64,000 bases of DNA, taken from NCBI GenBank assembly GCA_964442905.1, contig CAYUBD010000001.1, positions 1 to 64,000 on the forward strand, written 5' to 3'. Each line of letters starts with the position of its first letter. The first letter of the stretch is position 1. The notes below the pieces were generated by a model. It was given only the letters and a program-made list of their open reading frames with translations, searched no databases and was not told where the DNA came from. Of this stretch, positions 1 through 8,653 are shown in pieces. The DNA is from JAFGFG01 sp964442905 (GTDB taxonomy: Archaea > Aenigmatarchaeota > Aenigmatarchaeia > QMZP01 > JAFGSV01). The position numbers were made by a program, and so were the translations under genes.

Positions 1-112
1 CGTTGCAATGGTTTTCATCATCAGAAAGATGGAAAGACGGTTGTTCTGAAACTACATTTGTGTTTTTGGTTACAAGCTTTTTACCAGAAGCGGAAGCTCT
101 AAAAAGCCTGTA
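1..112. other. Window edge, no gene assigned
   Basis: These bases lie downstream of the argS stop codon. An open frame on the plus strand runs from here into argS, but it is a shadow of argS. I see no RNA fold or conserved protein end. Confidence 0.4.
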
Positions 113-1783
113 TTACATCTTCCCCGGAGCTTCTATCCCGAGAAGCTCCAGCGCGTTCCTCAAAGTTATACGAACTGCGTCCACGAGAGCCAGCCTTGCG
201 GCCATCTCCTTCTTCTCAGCCTTTATCACAGGAACGAACTGGTAGAACTCGTTGAACGTGTCGCACAATTCGTACGTGTAAGTGGCTATGTAATGGGGCC
301 TCATCTCGCGTCCTGCTTTTCCCACAAGCTCAGGGAATGCAGAAAGCTTCTTGATTACAGCGACTTCTTTCTCTCCGTTCAGTGCCGAAGCGTCGTACGC
401 AGGCCTTTTACCGGCCTTCCTCAGAATCGAGCAGCATCTCGCATGCGTGTACTGGAGGTAAGGCGCGTTGTTGCCTTCAAAGCTCAGTGCCCTCTCCCAG
501 TCGAATACTATGGTCTTCTCGGGAGAGACCTTGACCATGTCGTACTTGAGCGCTCCGAGCGCCACAATCCTTGCCGTCTTCTCAAGCTCACTCTTCGAGA
601 GCTTCGGGTTCTTCACTCTGGTTATCTTCCTGGCAGCCTCCAGCATCTTCTCCTTGAGATCCTCATACAGTATGACCTGCCCTTCCCTGGATTTCATCTT
701 CCCTGACTCCAGGTTCACAAGCCCGTAAGAAAGGTGATACTCCTTTTTGGCTATGGGCGATTTCATGATATCAAGGCTCTTGAACAGCTGCCTGAAGTGG
801 AGGTCCTGCTCGGAACCGACCACGTGTATTATCTTCGCGGGCTTGTACTCCCTGTCCTGCATCTGCGCCAGTATGAAGTCCTTTATGGAGTAAAGGGGCG
901 TATCGTCCTGAGTAAGCAGCACGTAGATGCCAAGACCGTACTTCTCGAGATCCATCACTATTGCGCCATCGCTCTCTTTCGCTGTTCCCTTCTTTTCGAG
1001 CTCTTTGGCCAGCTTTATGCCCGGACCCTCTACTTCGCTCTCGAAATATAAACGGTCGAATTTGATGCCGAAATCCCTGTACACGTCCTCAAAATAGTCA
1101 AGGCTCCATTTCCTGGTCTTCTTCCACAATGCTAAAAGGTCTTTCTTTCCCGCATAAAGGTTTTTGTTTATCTCCTTTATCTGGAGCTCTACCTTGTAGT
1201 TGGTCGCCTCCTTGCTCGCTTTCGCATACACTTTACCGAGCCATTCACCTTTCCCGTCTTCGGGTTCTTTCAAACCCAGGTTCAGCAGACCCCATATACA
1301 CCTTGCAACGTGCGGTCCTATGTCACCCTGGTAATTGACCCTTTTGATATCATAGCCCGCGAATGACATGGTCCTTGAAAGCGCCTCCCCGAGAGTCAGG
1401 TTCCTGGCATGGCCTATGTGAAGCGCCTTGTGCGTGTTGGGATGCGCGAACTCTATCATCATGCGCTCCTTCTTCTTTCCGGACCCGTAGCACCTGTCTT
1501 CCCTGAGCGCCTTGTCCATAACCTTCCCGCCGAGCTTCTCCCAGTCAGCGAAGAAGTTGACGTAAGGTCCCATGGATTTCACTTCCTTGACAGCACCGGA
1601 CGCTTTCATCTTCTTTTCAAGTACCGAAGCTATCTCGACAGGGTTCCTTCCATTCTTCCTGGCCAGCTCGAAGCAGGGAAAAGCCAGGTCGCCCATCTCT
1701 GGTTTCGGCGGCTCCTCGATAAGGGAAACGTCCAGCTTTGCCTTCTTCAGTAACTTCTCAACGTCAGTCCTCAGAAGCTGCAT
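113..1783 (-). CDS. argS: Arginyl-tRNA synthetase
   Basis: Class I aminoacyl-tRNA synthetase that charges tRNA-Arg with arginine in the cytosol. At 556 residues it has normal family length. The N-terminal Add1-like domain covers about residues 1-90. The HIGH signature is at residues 122-125 (preceded by FAHPNTHKAL) and the KMSKS-like loop reads KMKSR at 362-366. The C-terminal third is the DALR anticodon-binding helical domain. The gene stands alone on the minus strand and the next gene upstream is a short unknown one. The ATG at 1783 begins a typical N-terminus. Identification is firm. Confidence 0.96.
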   Translation of the reverse strand: MQLLRTDVEKLLKKAKLDVSLIEEPPKPEMGDLAFPCFELARKNGRNPVEIASVLEKKMKASGAVKEVKSMGPYVNFFADWEKLGGKVMDKALREDRCYGSGKKKERMMIEFAHPNTHKALHIGHARNLTLGEALSRTMSFAGYDIKRVNYQGDIGPHVARCIWGLLNLGLKEPEDGKGEWLGKVYAKASKEATNYKVELQIKEINKNLYAGKKDLLALWKKTRKWSLDYFEDVYRDFGIKFDRLYFESEVEGPGIKLAKELEKKGTAKESDGAIVMDLEKYGLGIYVLLTQDDTPLYSIKDFILAQMQDREYKPAKIIHVVGSEQDLHFRQLFKSLDIMKSPIAKKEYHLSYGLVNLESGKMKSREGQVILYEDLKEKMLEAARKITRVKNPKLSKSELEKTARIVALGALKYDMVKVSPEKTIVFDWERALSFEGNNAPYLQYTHARCCSILRKAGKRPAYDASALNGEKEVAVIKKLSAFPELVGKAGREMRPHYIATYTYELCDTFNEFYQFVPVIKAEKKEMAARLALVDAVRITLRNALELLGIEAPGKM

Positions 1784-1843
1784 GGTATCACTATATGCTT
1801 TATTTGAGCCCGGAATTTAAATGTTGGGCGCCAAGAGAAAGGA

Positions 1844-2059
1844 CTAATCCTGCTTATTCTCACGTCTGGCCTTTCTGACCAGAAAACTTCTCTGCCTGAG
1901 AGCATCCATGTATTTCATATCCATTGCACCCGAGTCAAAATCATCACTGTTGAGAAGCATGTTGTATCTTTTATTGTAACGTGCATCGTTTTCATTGAAC
2001 TCTTCCAATGTTTTGGCTTTTTCCATCTCATTGATGTAACCTATAAGCACTTTTGGCAT
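1844..2059 (-). CDS. Small hypothetical protein
   Basis: A 71-residue charged protein starting MPKVLIGYINEMEKAK and ending in a basic segment (VRKARRENKQD). It has no cysteines, signal peptide or membrane segment and appears helical. No family recognised. It lies 60 bases upstream of argS on the same strand, so it may share its transcript. Its reading frame is uninterrupted in an otherwise non-coding stretch, which is the main support. Confidence 0.5.
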   Translation of the reverse strand: MPKVLIGYINEMEKAKTLEEFNENDARYNKRYNMLLNSDDFDSGAMDMKYMDALRQRSFLVRKARRENKQD

Positions 2060-2210
2060 ATTTTGTCTTGTTAGGAAACTTTTAAAAACAGTGAATGTGC
2101 CCGGAATTCAAAATTGAGAAGATTGATTGATACTGTTCGTGTTACTAAAAAATAGCAGTTAAAAATCCATTTAAAAAGCTTTTTCTTTGTATTGACAATA
2201 ACTGACGCAT

Positions 2211-2600
2211 ATGAACATCCTACAAGAGCATTTGGGAGAGATGGAGAACTTGGGGCATTCCCCGAGCAGGTACGCACCCAAGAGCCTCGCTTATTACCTG
2301 AGGACAGCATTTTCTAATCTTACAGGCTACCATTGCAACCAGTTCAGGAAGGTAAAGGAAAGCGACGTCATCGAGCACGTCCCGCAGAAAGAGAGTCTCT
2401 ATCCCAAAGACCTCGTGAACGAAAACATAGATGCCGGGAATTTTCTTTTTAATATCAATATCAACGAAGCGTCGCGTGTATGCATAGATGCAATTGATCT
2501 CAATAAAAAATACGATGCAGGTCTCGATGATGAAATATGCTTTCTCACTAGAAAGATTTTAGACACGTACGGCCGCCTCGCAATAGCGAAAAAGTCATAG
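2211..2600 (+). CDS. Hypothetical protein
   Basis: A soluble 129-residue protein beginning MNILQEHLGEMENLG, with two isolated cysteines, a central NININE segment and a helical C-terminus. No family recognised. The ATG follows an AT-rich leader with a TATA-like element near 2170-2178 (CATTTAAAAAG). It is isolated between the leftward argS group and the leftward tRNA-Val. It ends 27 bases before the tRNA 3' end, so the two are convergent. Confidence 0.6.
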   Translation: MNILQEHLGEMENLGHSPSRYAPKSLAYYLRTAFSNLTGYHCNQFRKVKESDVIEHVPQKESLYPKDLVNENIDAGNFLFNININEASRVCIDAIDLNKKYDAGLDDEICFLTRKILDTYGRLAIAKKS

Positions 2601-2639
2601 GACCTCAGACACCGTGAAGATTACAATGGGCCCGGCCGG

Positions 2640-2670
2640 AATCTCGCCCTTCCGTACGAATACGGAAGTG
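2640..2670 (-). other. Non-canonical T-arm intron of tRNA-Val
   Basis: A 31-nt insert between T-loop position 60 and stem position 61. It contains a perfect 8-bp hairpin, CTTCCGTA/TACGGAAG, capped by a TTCG tetraloop. The flanks GAATC (5' side) and GATTC (3' side) are complementary and could form the central helix of a bulge-helix-bulge. Without its removal the T stem cannot close with the normal 5+7+5 geometry. Confidence 0.85.
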
Positions 2671-2693
2671 ATTCGAACCGGCGATTCCCGCCA

Positions 2694-2740
2694 TTTTGCA
2701 ACCGTTTCCGTTAACGCTTTGCGCGAAGCGGAAAGGGTTA
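2694..2740 (-). other. Canonical 37/38 intron of tRNA-Val
   Basis: This 47-nt insert sits directly 3' of anticodon position 37, the usual archaeal site. It folds into a hairpin: AACC pairs with GGTT, TTTCCG with CGGAAA, and an inner CGCTT with AAGCG. That fits a bulge-helix-bulge substrate for the tRNA splicing endonuclease. Placing the ends one base over (with A as position 37) is equally possible. Confidence 0.85.
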
Positions 2741-2800
2741 CGTCAAGGCGATGTCATAGCCACTAGACCACGGGCCCTCAGGTATATAATGAATATGTTA

Positions 2801-2812
2801 TTTTTATAAATA
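2801..2812 (-). promoter_or_regulatory. TATA box for tRNA-Val
   Basis: Minus-strand TATTTATAAAAA is centred about 29 bases upstream of the tRNA 5' end, the spacing expected for archaeal TBP. It lies just beyond, and touches, the stop codon of pyrC. Confidence 0.6.
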
Positions 2813-2814
2813 TC

Positions 2815-4098
2815 TTACTCTTTCGCCAGATACGCTACCTTGCCATTGATTATGGTTGCCTTGCATCGTCCGGGGAAGTTCATCCCCTCGTATGGGCTCC
2901 ATCCACACTTTGTTTTCAGGTCCTTTCTTTCAACGGTCTCGGGGCGCATGTCGAGAAGCGTGAGATTCGCTTCGTTTCCGGCCTTTATTTCCCTCCCCGG
3001 CAGTTTGAATGCCTTCACGGCATTGAATGACGTGATGTTAACAAGGTTATCGAACGGCATTCTGAAATGGATGTTAAGCGCAGCTATGAAGTTGGCGTAA
3101 TTGTCAAGTCCGGGCAGGCCTGAAAAGAACGGGGCATTCAGCTTCTCGCTGAGCCTGTGCGGGGCGTGGTCGGTCTCTATCCAGTCTATGTTGCCGTCAT
3201 ACAGCTCTTTCACAAGCGCCTGCACCTTTTCCCTCTTCCTGAGAGGAGGATTCACCTTGTAGTACAGCCCGCGGGACCTGTTCTGCATGGATTCATAGCT
3301 CAGCAGCAGATGATGCGGGGTTGCGCCGCACGAGACCTTCACGTTTCTGGCGCCATTGGCAAGGCTTACGGTTTCCGGCAGACTCGAATGACATATGTGC
3401 AGTTTACCCTTAAATCCGGACTTTACGGCAAAATCTATCTGATCCCTTACTGATTCCGTCTCGGCTGACGGGGACCTGATGTCGCACCATGTCTCCGGTC
3501 TGTTCACGCTCCATACCTTATTTTTGCATTTAGACATCTTTTCACAGTGGACCATTAGAATGCCCTTATAGCCGAGCCTGGCGAGCGTCTTGTAGACGAG
3601 AGCCTGGTCTTTCGGGTCCGTCAGCTGAAGATTGCCTGTGGATTCACCTGCGTACATCTTGAGGCCGACGACCTCATCGTACCTGCTCACGGCTTCGACG
3701 GCTTCCCTTATCTGTGCCTGCCTGCATGTGACGCCGCAGTAAATGCCGTATTCCACGGGTGTCCTGCTTTTCCTGTAAGTCTCAATCCTCTTTTCAACAT
3801 CCGTATGATGAAGTATGGGAGGGGATGTGTTCGGCATGTCGTGCATCCTTGTAACGCCTCCGTGCATTGCAGCCTCTCCTGCTGTCTTTATGGTCTCTTC
3901 TCCAGATTGGTTCCAGTCCCTGCAGTGCACATGCGGGTCTATGAAGCCCGGCATTATCACGTCCGCGGTTATGTCGGCCTTCTCAGAGAAATTGGTCAGC
4001 CTGTATATCTTGCCGTCGTGTATCTCAACGTACGCGTTCGTATGAATCTTTCCGGGTCCGCACACGACAGTCTTGCCGTGAAGTACAAGCTTGCTCAT
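2815..4098 (-). CDS. pyrC: Dihydroorotase
   Basis: Zinc amidohydrolase that interconverts carbamoyl-aspartate and dihydroorotate, the third step of UMP synthesis. The 427-residue protein has the metal-binding HVHCRD near residue 57, the carbamylated-lysine region LKMYAGES, histidine motifs HCEKMS and HICHSS, and the late aspartate motif ETDHAPH. Length and motifs fit the class I type. Its ATG overlaps the stop of pyrK by four bases (ATGA), so it is the last gene of pyrD-pyrK-pyrC and is translationally coupled. Confidence 0.95.
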   Translation of the reverse strand: MSKLVLHGKTVVCGPGKIHTNAYVEIHDGKIYRLTNFSEKADITADVIMPGFIDPHVHCRDWNQSGEETIKTAGEAAMHGGVTRMHDMPNTSPPILHHTDVEKRIETYRKSRTPVEYGIYCGVTCRQAQIREAVEAVSRYDEVVGLKMYAGESTGNLQLTDPKDQALVYKTLARLGYKGILMVHCEKMSKCKNKVWSVNRPETWCDIRSPSAETESVRDQIDFAVKSGFKGKLHICHSSLPETVSLANGARNVKVSCGATPHHLLLSYESMQNRSRGLYYKVNPPLRKREKVQALVKELYDGNIDWIETDHAPHRLSEKLNAPFFSGLPGLDNYANFIAALNIHFRMPFDNLVNITSFNAVKAFKLPGREIKAGNEANLTLLDMRPETVERKDLKTKCGWSPYEGMNFPGRCKATIINGKVAYLAKE

Positions 4099-4886
4099 AA
4101 TTTCACCTTCTTGCCGCTTCCGTCCCTTTTGTAATGGCCGAATTCCGTCACCTTCTTCAGCTCTTCAAGCGTGAAGACAGGGCCTTCCTTGCATACCCTC
4201 CATCCTGTCGGATCGAGAACGCACGAGCCGCAGACACCGAAGCCGCATTTCATGTACCTCTCAAGCGAGAATTCCGCTGGTATGCCCGCATCCATGCATA
4301 TCCGGAACACCTCGGTCATCATCTTCTCAGGACCGCAGCAGCAGACGTAATCTACGCTACCATTTGTGATGACTTCGGTCAGGCATTCCGTGCAGAAGCC
4401 CTTGTGCCCGAACGAGCCGTCATCAGTCGCATATGATGTCTTCACCTTGCTGCCACTGAAGCGTTTCCTGTAAAGCAGCAGATCCTTGGTAGCCGCACCT
4501 GTTATGAGTAACACGTCCCTGCCTTTTCCGGACATGACATCAGCCAGGAACGCGATAGGCGCCGTGCCGTATCCGCCTCCGACAAGGGCGACCCGCTGAC
4601 CTTTGCCGGAAAATGCCCGCCCGTAAGGTCCCTGGATGCCTACCTTCCCGCCAATCTTCATGCCAAAGAGTTTTTCCGTGAACCTGCCCACATTCCGTAC
4701 AGTGAGCGCGAACCTGTCATTTTCCTGGTAAGAGACACCGAAAGGCTTCTGCCCGGCCCCGGGTATCCAGAGCATCACGAACTGCCCGGGTTTTGCGTCA
4801 ATGCTCCCGTTGAACCAGAAGCTCCTGGTGTCCCTGGCCTCCTTCTCTACCTTCTCTATCTCAAACATCACTGGCTTTTCACTCAT
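4095..4886 (-). CDS. pyrK: Dihydroorotate dehydrogenase electron-transfer subunit
   Basis: FAD and [2Fe-2S] subunit that links PyrD (type 1B) to a pyridine nucleotide or another carrier. The first half is a ferredoxin-reductase-like FAD barrel (KPGQFVMLWIPG), then a nucleotide-binding fold (VALVGGGYGTAPI). The C-terminal cluster motif is CGFGVCGSCVLDPTGWRVC. A TTG start at 4901 is possible. The ATG at 4886 is preferred because it overlaps the pyrD stop in the usual coupled way, giving 263 residues. It sits between pyrD and pyrC. Confidence 0.93.
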   Translation of the reverse strand: MSEKPVMFEIEKVEKEARDTRSFWFNGSIDAKPGQFVMLWIPGAGQKPFGVSYQENDRFALTVRNVGRFTEKLFGMKIGGKVGIQGPYGRAFSGKGQRVALVGGGYGTAPIAFLADVMSGKGRDVLLITGAATKDLLLYRKRFSGSKVKTSYATDDGSFGHKGFCTECLTEVITNGSVDYVCCCGPEKMMTEVFRICMDAGIPAEFSLERYMKCGFGVCGSCVLDPTGWRVCKEGPVFTLEELKKVTEFGHYKRDGSGKKVKL

Positions 4887-5793
4887 GCGCAATCCCGACA
4901 ATATCCTTTATCTTTGAGTAGCCCTCTTCCTTCATGAATGCCGAAAGCTCCTCCGTAATCTTTCTGAAGACGTCAATGCCCCGGTAGTGGACAGCAGAGC
5001 CGACTCCTATGGCTGACGCGCCGGCCATGAGCATCTCCGCAGCGTCCATCCCCGTAGTGACGCCGCCGGTTCCTATGACCGGAATGTCCACGGCTTCGTA
5101 GACATCGTAGACGCATCTGACAGCTATGGGCTTTATCGCAGGTCCTGACAGGCCGCCGAACCCGAAGCTGAGCACGGGTTTTTTAGCTTTCGTCTCTATC
5201 ATCATGCCCGGGCCGGCCGTGTTTCCCATGTTGATGGCGTCCGCTCCTGCACTCTCTGCCGCTTTTGCGACCTCCCCGAGCGCCTGTATGCTCGGTGAAA
5301 GCTTGACTATCACAGGGAGCTTCGTGTTCTCTTTCACTGCGGCCGTTATATCGTGAGTGGACTCGGGTGTCCCCTGTCCTGCAAGCATGCCGTAGCCTGG
5401 CGTATGCGGGCATGATAGCGGGATTTCAACAGCCGCGAATTCTCCCGGAAGGAAATTCCCAGCCATGTATGCGAATTCTTCCGCATCAGCCCCTATGATG
5501 CTCGCAATCACCGGAGCGCCGACTTCCCTGAGCCCGCTGAATTCCTTCATGGCTTCCCTGAGCCCTGGGTTCGAATATCCGACAGCGTTTATCATGACTT
5601 CTCCGTCGGTCTGCACTATCGGCGCATCATGCCCCTTTCTCGGCTCCCTGCTGATGGACTTTATGGTGACTGCACCTGCGCCGTTTCCAACCATATTTTT
5701 CAGCGACGCTTTCGTGACACCCATTATTCCCGAAGCCAATATAAGCGGGTTTCGCATCTTCATGCCGCAAAAATTAACTGATAATTCAGGCAT
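4879..5793 (-). CDS. pyrD: Dihydroorotate dehydrogenase, catalytic subunit (type 1B)
   Basis: FMN TIM-barrel enzyme oxidising dihydroorotate to orotate. The 304 residues include KSISREPRKG, NAVGYSNPG, an SCPHTPG segment at the position of the family SCPN motif, KLSPSI, NTAGPG, and the phosphate-binding stretch PVIGTGGVTTG. Together with the adjacent pyrK this is the heteromeric 1B type. It is first in the leftward pyr operon and divergent from mcm, with an AT-rich 80-base promoter region between them. Confidence 0.95.
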   Translation of the reverse strand: MPELSVNFCGMKMRNPLILASGIMGVTKASLKNMVGNGAGAVTIKSISREPRKGHDAPIVQTDGEVMINAVGYSNPGLREAMKEFSGLREVGAPVIASIIGADAEEFAYMAGNFLPGEFAAVEIPLSCPHTPGYGMLAGQGTPESTHDITAAVKENTKLPVIVKLSPSIQALGEVAKAAESAGADAINMGNTAGPGMMIETKAKKPVLSFGFGGLSGPAIKPIAVRCVYDVYEAVDIPVIGTGGVTTGMDAAEMLMAGASAIGVGSAVHYRGIDVFRKITEELSAFMKEEGYSKIKDIVGIAHE

Positions 5794-5837
5794 ACTATTT
5801 TCTTATTGCGATAATATAAAACATATATTTGCCAATC

Positions 5838-5849
5838 ATTTTTTTAAAC
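5838..5849 (+). promoter_or_regulatory. TATA box of mcm
   Basis: The element TTTTTTTAAACT is centred about 30 bases before the ATG at 5874. This spacing puts the transcript start at or just before the codon and supports that start over the longer frame that begins at 5829. Confidence 0.5.
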
Positions 5850-5873
5850 TGCTTTTCTATAATTCTAATCCTT

Positions 5874-7907
5874 ATGTCTAAAACAGACGAACGTGATATG
5901 GACGTGAAGCCGGATGAAGTCGAAAAGCTCAGGCTTTTTCTTAATGATGACTACGGAAAGGAACTGTACAAGGCATCCGAGGAGGAGATACCCCTCATCG
6001 TTGATTTCAGAAGGCTGGACAGGAAATTCAGCGAACTGTCCCAGATACTGCTTGAAAGGCCCGAATATTTCATCAGGATGACCAAGACAGCCGTGGACGG
6101 CATAGACCTCCCGGGTCCGGTGAGAGTGAGATTCTCCGGTCTGCCTGAGACAAGCACGGTCAGCATCCGTGACCTCAGGTCAAAGCATATAGGAAAGTTC
6201 ATATGCGTTGAGGGCATTGTGAGGAGAGCGTCGGAGATAAGGCCTGAAATTGTTGCGATTGACTGGAAGTGCTATGAATGCGACCATGTGACAAGGCATC
6301 CAGTGAACGGGACTTTCATTTCGAAGCCATTCAGGTGCGGGAATGTAATTGAAGGCAAATCATGCGACGGGAAGGCATTCTCTGAAGAGAACAAGGTGAT
6401 GATTGATGCACGCTGGGTCACGATAGAGGAGCCGTTCGAACTCACGGAGGGAGAGAAGCCTTCCCAGGTCAATGTATGGCTCAGTGAAGATCTCGTGTCT
6501 CCGGATGGCAGGAGGATGACGGATCCGGGCAACCGGCTCAAGATGCTGGGCATACTGAAGGAAGTGCCTAAAGGCAAGATAGGATCTGTCAAGCTGGATT
6601 TCTTCATGGACGCGAATAACGTCGAACCAACGGAGACCACGTGGGAGAGGCTCAAGATAAGCAAGAAGGAGGAGGAACAGATACAAGAGTTCGCAAGGGA
6701 CCCGATGATATATGAGAAACTGGTGGATTCCATGGCGCCTTCGCTTTACGGCCTCCGTCATATAAAGGAGTCGATAATACTCCAGCTTTTCGGCGGGGTT
6801 CAGAGGAAGCTGCCGGACGGCACTCACTTCAGGGGCGACATACACATACTCATAATAGGTGACCCTTCGTCCGGTAAGTCTCAGCTGCTTAAGCTGGTTC
6901 CGGAGATTGTGCCGCGCGGACGATATGTTTCAGGGAAGGGGGTCACTGGTGCCGGATTGACCGCAACCGTTACCAAGGATGAGCAGTTCATGGGCGGCTG
7001 GGTCCTTGAAGCAGGAGCGCTTGTGCTCACCAACAAGGGTCTTCTCGCCATAGACGAGTTCGAGAAGATGAACACCGATGATCAGGTGGCCATGCATGAA
7101 GCGTTGGAGCAGGGCACCATCAGTATCGCGAAGGCCAGCATAGTTGCAACATTGCCTGCGAAGACGTCCGTTCTTGCGGGCGGCAATCCGAAGTTCTCAA
7201 GGTTCGATCCCATGAGGAGCATAAGCGAGCAGATAGACATCCCGCCAACGCTGCTTAGCAGGTTCGACCTCAAGTTCACTCTGAGGGACGTTCCCGACGG
7301 CAAGGTTGACAGGAAGATAGTCGAGCACGTCCTGAAGAGCAGGCACGAGGCTGATCTTATTAAACCTGCCATATCACCCGACCTCGTAAGGAAGTATGTG
7401 GCCTACGCGAAGGAGAGGCAAACCCCGCAGTTGACACCGGAGGTGAGCAAACTTCTGAAGAATTTCTATGTAAAGACAAGGTCAAGGGCAGAAGGCGGGG
7501 GACCGGTTCCCATCACGCTTAGGCAGTTCGAGGCCCTTATGAGGCTTGCAGAGGCTTCTGCCAAGATACGGCTTTCCGACGAGATAACCAAGGACGACGC
7601 CAACAGGGCCATAAGGCTCATGAAGGACTCGCTCAAGGATCTCGGTTACGACACAGAAACCGGTGAGATAGACATCGACAGGAGTGAGGGAGGAACGTCC
7701 TTCAGCGAGAGGTCCAGGATAACCACTATACTGAACCTTATAGACAAGCTTTCAGGCGATGCGAATGACATAGTGCCTCTCGGAAAGCTGAGGGAGGCCG
7801 CAGCTAAGGACGGCATAGATTCCGCTGAAGTGGATGAGGTAATCGACAGGCTCAAGAGGGAAGGAATTCTATTCGAGCCAAACCCGGGATACGTCCAGAG
7901 GCCTTAG
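5874..7907 (+). CDS. mcm: Replicative DNA helicase MCM
   Basis: Hexameric ATPase that unwinds DNA at replication forks. In the 677-residue protein, the N-terminal DNA-binding domain carries a zinc ribbon (C133, C136, C155, C164). The AAA+ core has Walker A GDPSSGKS at 329-336, Walker B AIDEF at 392-396, sensor 1 at VLAGGNP, and the arginine finger in LLSRFD at about 463. A winged-helix domain closes the protein. The upstream extension in the longer frame is hydrophobic and lies over the promoter, so ATG 5874 is the likely start. No intein or frameshift is seen. Confidence 0.97.
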   Translation: MSKTDERDMDVKPDEVEKLRLFLNDDYGKELYKASEEEIPLIVDFRRLDRKFSELSQILLERPEYFIRMTKTAVDGIDLPGPVRVRFSGLPETSTVSIRDLRSKHIGKFICVEGIVRRASEIRPEIVAIDWKCYECDHVTRHPVNGTFISKPFRCGNVIEGKSCDGKAFSEENKVMIDARWVTIEEPFELTEGEKPSQVNVWLSEDLVSPDGRRMTDPGNRLKMLGILKEVPKGKIGSVKLDFFMDANNVEPTETTWERLKISKKEEEQIQEFARDPMIYEKLVDSMAPSLYGLRHIKESIILQLFGGVQRKLPDGTHFRGDIHILIIGDPSSGKSQLLKLVPEIVPRGRYVSGKGVTGAGLTATVTKDEQFMGGWVLEAGALVLTNKGLLAIDEFEKMNTDDQVAMHEALEQGTISIAKASIVATLPAKTSVLAGGNPKFSRFDPMRSISEQIDIPPTLLSRFDLKFTLRDVPDGKVDRKIVEHVLKSRHEADLIKPAISPDLVRKYVAYAKERQTPQLTPEVSKLLKNFYVKTRSRAEGGGPVPITLRQFEALMRLAEASAKIRLSDEITKDDANRAIRLMKDSLKDLGYDTETGEIDIDRSEGGTSFSERSRITTILNLIDKLSGDANDIVPLGKLREAAAKDGIDSAEVDEVIDRLKREGILFEPNPGYVQRP

Positions 7908-7947
7908 AATTGAACGTTTTTTAAGCACATAAGTGCAATATAATATT

Positions 7948-8244
7948 ATGAACTGTCCCAAATGCCAGGGCGGGGCTTATCTCGCCGACGAAGACCTTGT
8001 AAAGGTCATGGAAACATCCGCCCCCATGAAGCTTGTCATAAGGCAGACTTTTGTATGCCGTGCCTGTGCAGAGAGGTTCAGCAGGATAGTCTGGGACGAT
8101 TTCGATTCCAGAAAAAAGGACTTGCTGGACTCATCAGATGGCGTCCAGACGGTTTCACTCGCAGAGCAGCGGGTTTCAAGTCCATATTCCCAGCAGACAC
8201 CTGACCAGGCCGCTTCAGGCATCCAGTTCCTTGACAGCGTTTAG
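7948..8244 (+). CDS. Small zinc-ribbon protein
   Basis: A 98-residue protein with two CxxC pairs: CPKC at residues 3-6 and CRAC about 40 residues later. This is the layout of a zinc ribbon. The C-terminal half is Ser/Gln-rich and probably unfolded. The ATG at 7948 follows a TATA-like TTTTTTAAG near 7916-7924 at leaderless spacing, which favours it over GTG 7933. It may be a DNA- or RNA-associated factor, but no family is recognised. Confidence 0.65.
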   Translation: MNCPKCQGGAYLADEDLVKVMETSAPMKLVIRQTFVCRACAERFSRIVWDDFDSRKKDLLDSSDGVQTVSLAEQRVSSPYSQQTPDQAASGIQFLDSV

Positions 8245-8296
8245 GTGATTGGGACCCATCCCACTGTTTATAAAATTTGGCGTCTTAGATGCTTTT

Positions 8297-8632
8297 ATGA
8301 AGTACTTCTTCAATGAAAATCCTGATGACGGTTTCCAGCATATGAATTATAGCGTGGCAGTGGAACTAATGCCTGGTAGAAGCGGCTACATAACAAAGGT
8401 CGGTTTTTCAAGAAAGGGCCCGGTTTTTCACGACGAACACGATGGTGTCAGAATATTTGATGGCAGCGGTGGGTTTCCGAAAGACATAACATCATGGGAC
8501 GATAGACATTACAGGAAACTCCGCACGAGCTTCGAGTACCCGGAAGATGAGATAAGAGAAATAGTGGACGTCCTTGTGGGTCATTTTGAAAATCTGAACG
8601 ATGCTTCAAAAACTGACAAAACCTTTAAATAA
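8297..8632 (+). CDS. Hypothetical protein
   Basis: A soluble 111-residue protein starting MKYFFNENPDDGF, with many aromatic and acidic residues and no cysteine motif. No family recognised. TTTATAAAA at 8268-8276 lies about 25 bases before the ATG, so the transcript is probably leaderless. The longer frame from 8249 would put coding sequence over this TATA box. Confidence 0.6.
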   Translation: MKYFFNENPDDGFQHMNYSVAVELMPGRSGYITKVGFSRKGPVFHDEHDGVRIFDGSGGFPKDITSWDDRHYRKLRTSFEYPEDEIREIVDVLVGHFENLNDASKTDKTFK

Positions 8633-8637
8633 TACCC

Positions 8638-8653
8638 ATGAACAATAGTTCAT
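8638..8653. promoter_or_regulatory. Operator-like palindrome before arsR-type gene
   Basis: A perfect inverted repeat, ATGAAC-AATA-GTTCAT, lies between a TATA-like CTTTAAATAAT (8624-8634) and the regulator's start codon at 8654. This is where an archaeal repressor would block transcription start. Autoregulation by the ArsR-type protein is the simplest reading. Confidence 0.6.

Larger units (their letters stand above)
2627..2777 (-). tRNA. tRNA-Val (GAC) with two introns
   Basis: Read on the minus strand, GGGCCCG (from 2777) pairs with CGGGCCC (ending 2628) as a 7-bp acceptor stem, followed by discriminator A at 2627. The CCA end is not encoded. The D arm is GTC/GAC around TAGTGGCTAT. The anticodon stem TCGCC/GGCGG encloses the loop T-T-GAC-G-T, giving anticodon GAC (2744-2742). 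The T stem GCCGG/CCGGC encloses TTCGAAT. Closing both stems requires removing 47 nt after position 37 and 31 nt after position 60. The remaining exons (2777-2741, 2693-2671, 2639-2627) total 73 nt and give a complete cloverleaf. Splice points could shift by a base or so. Confidence 0.92.
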
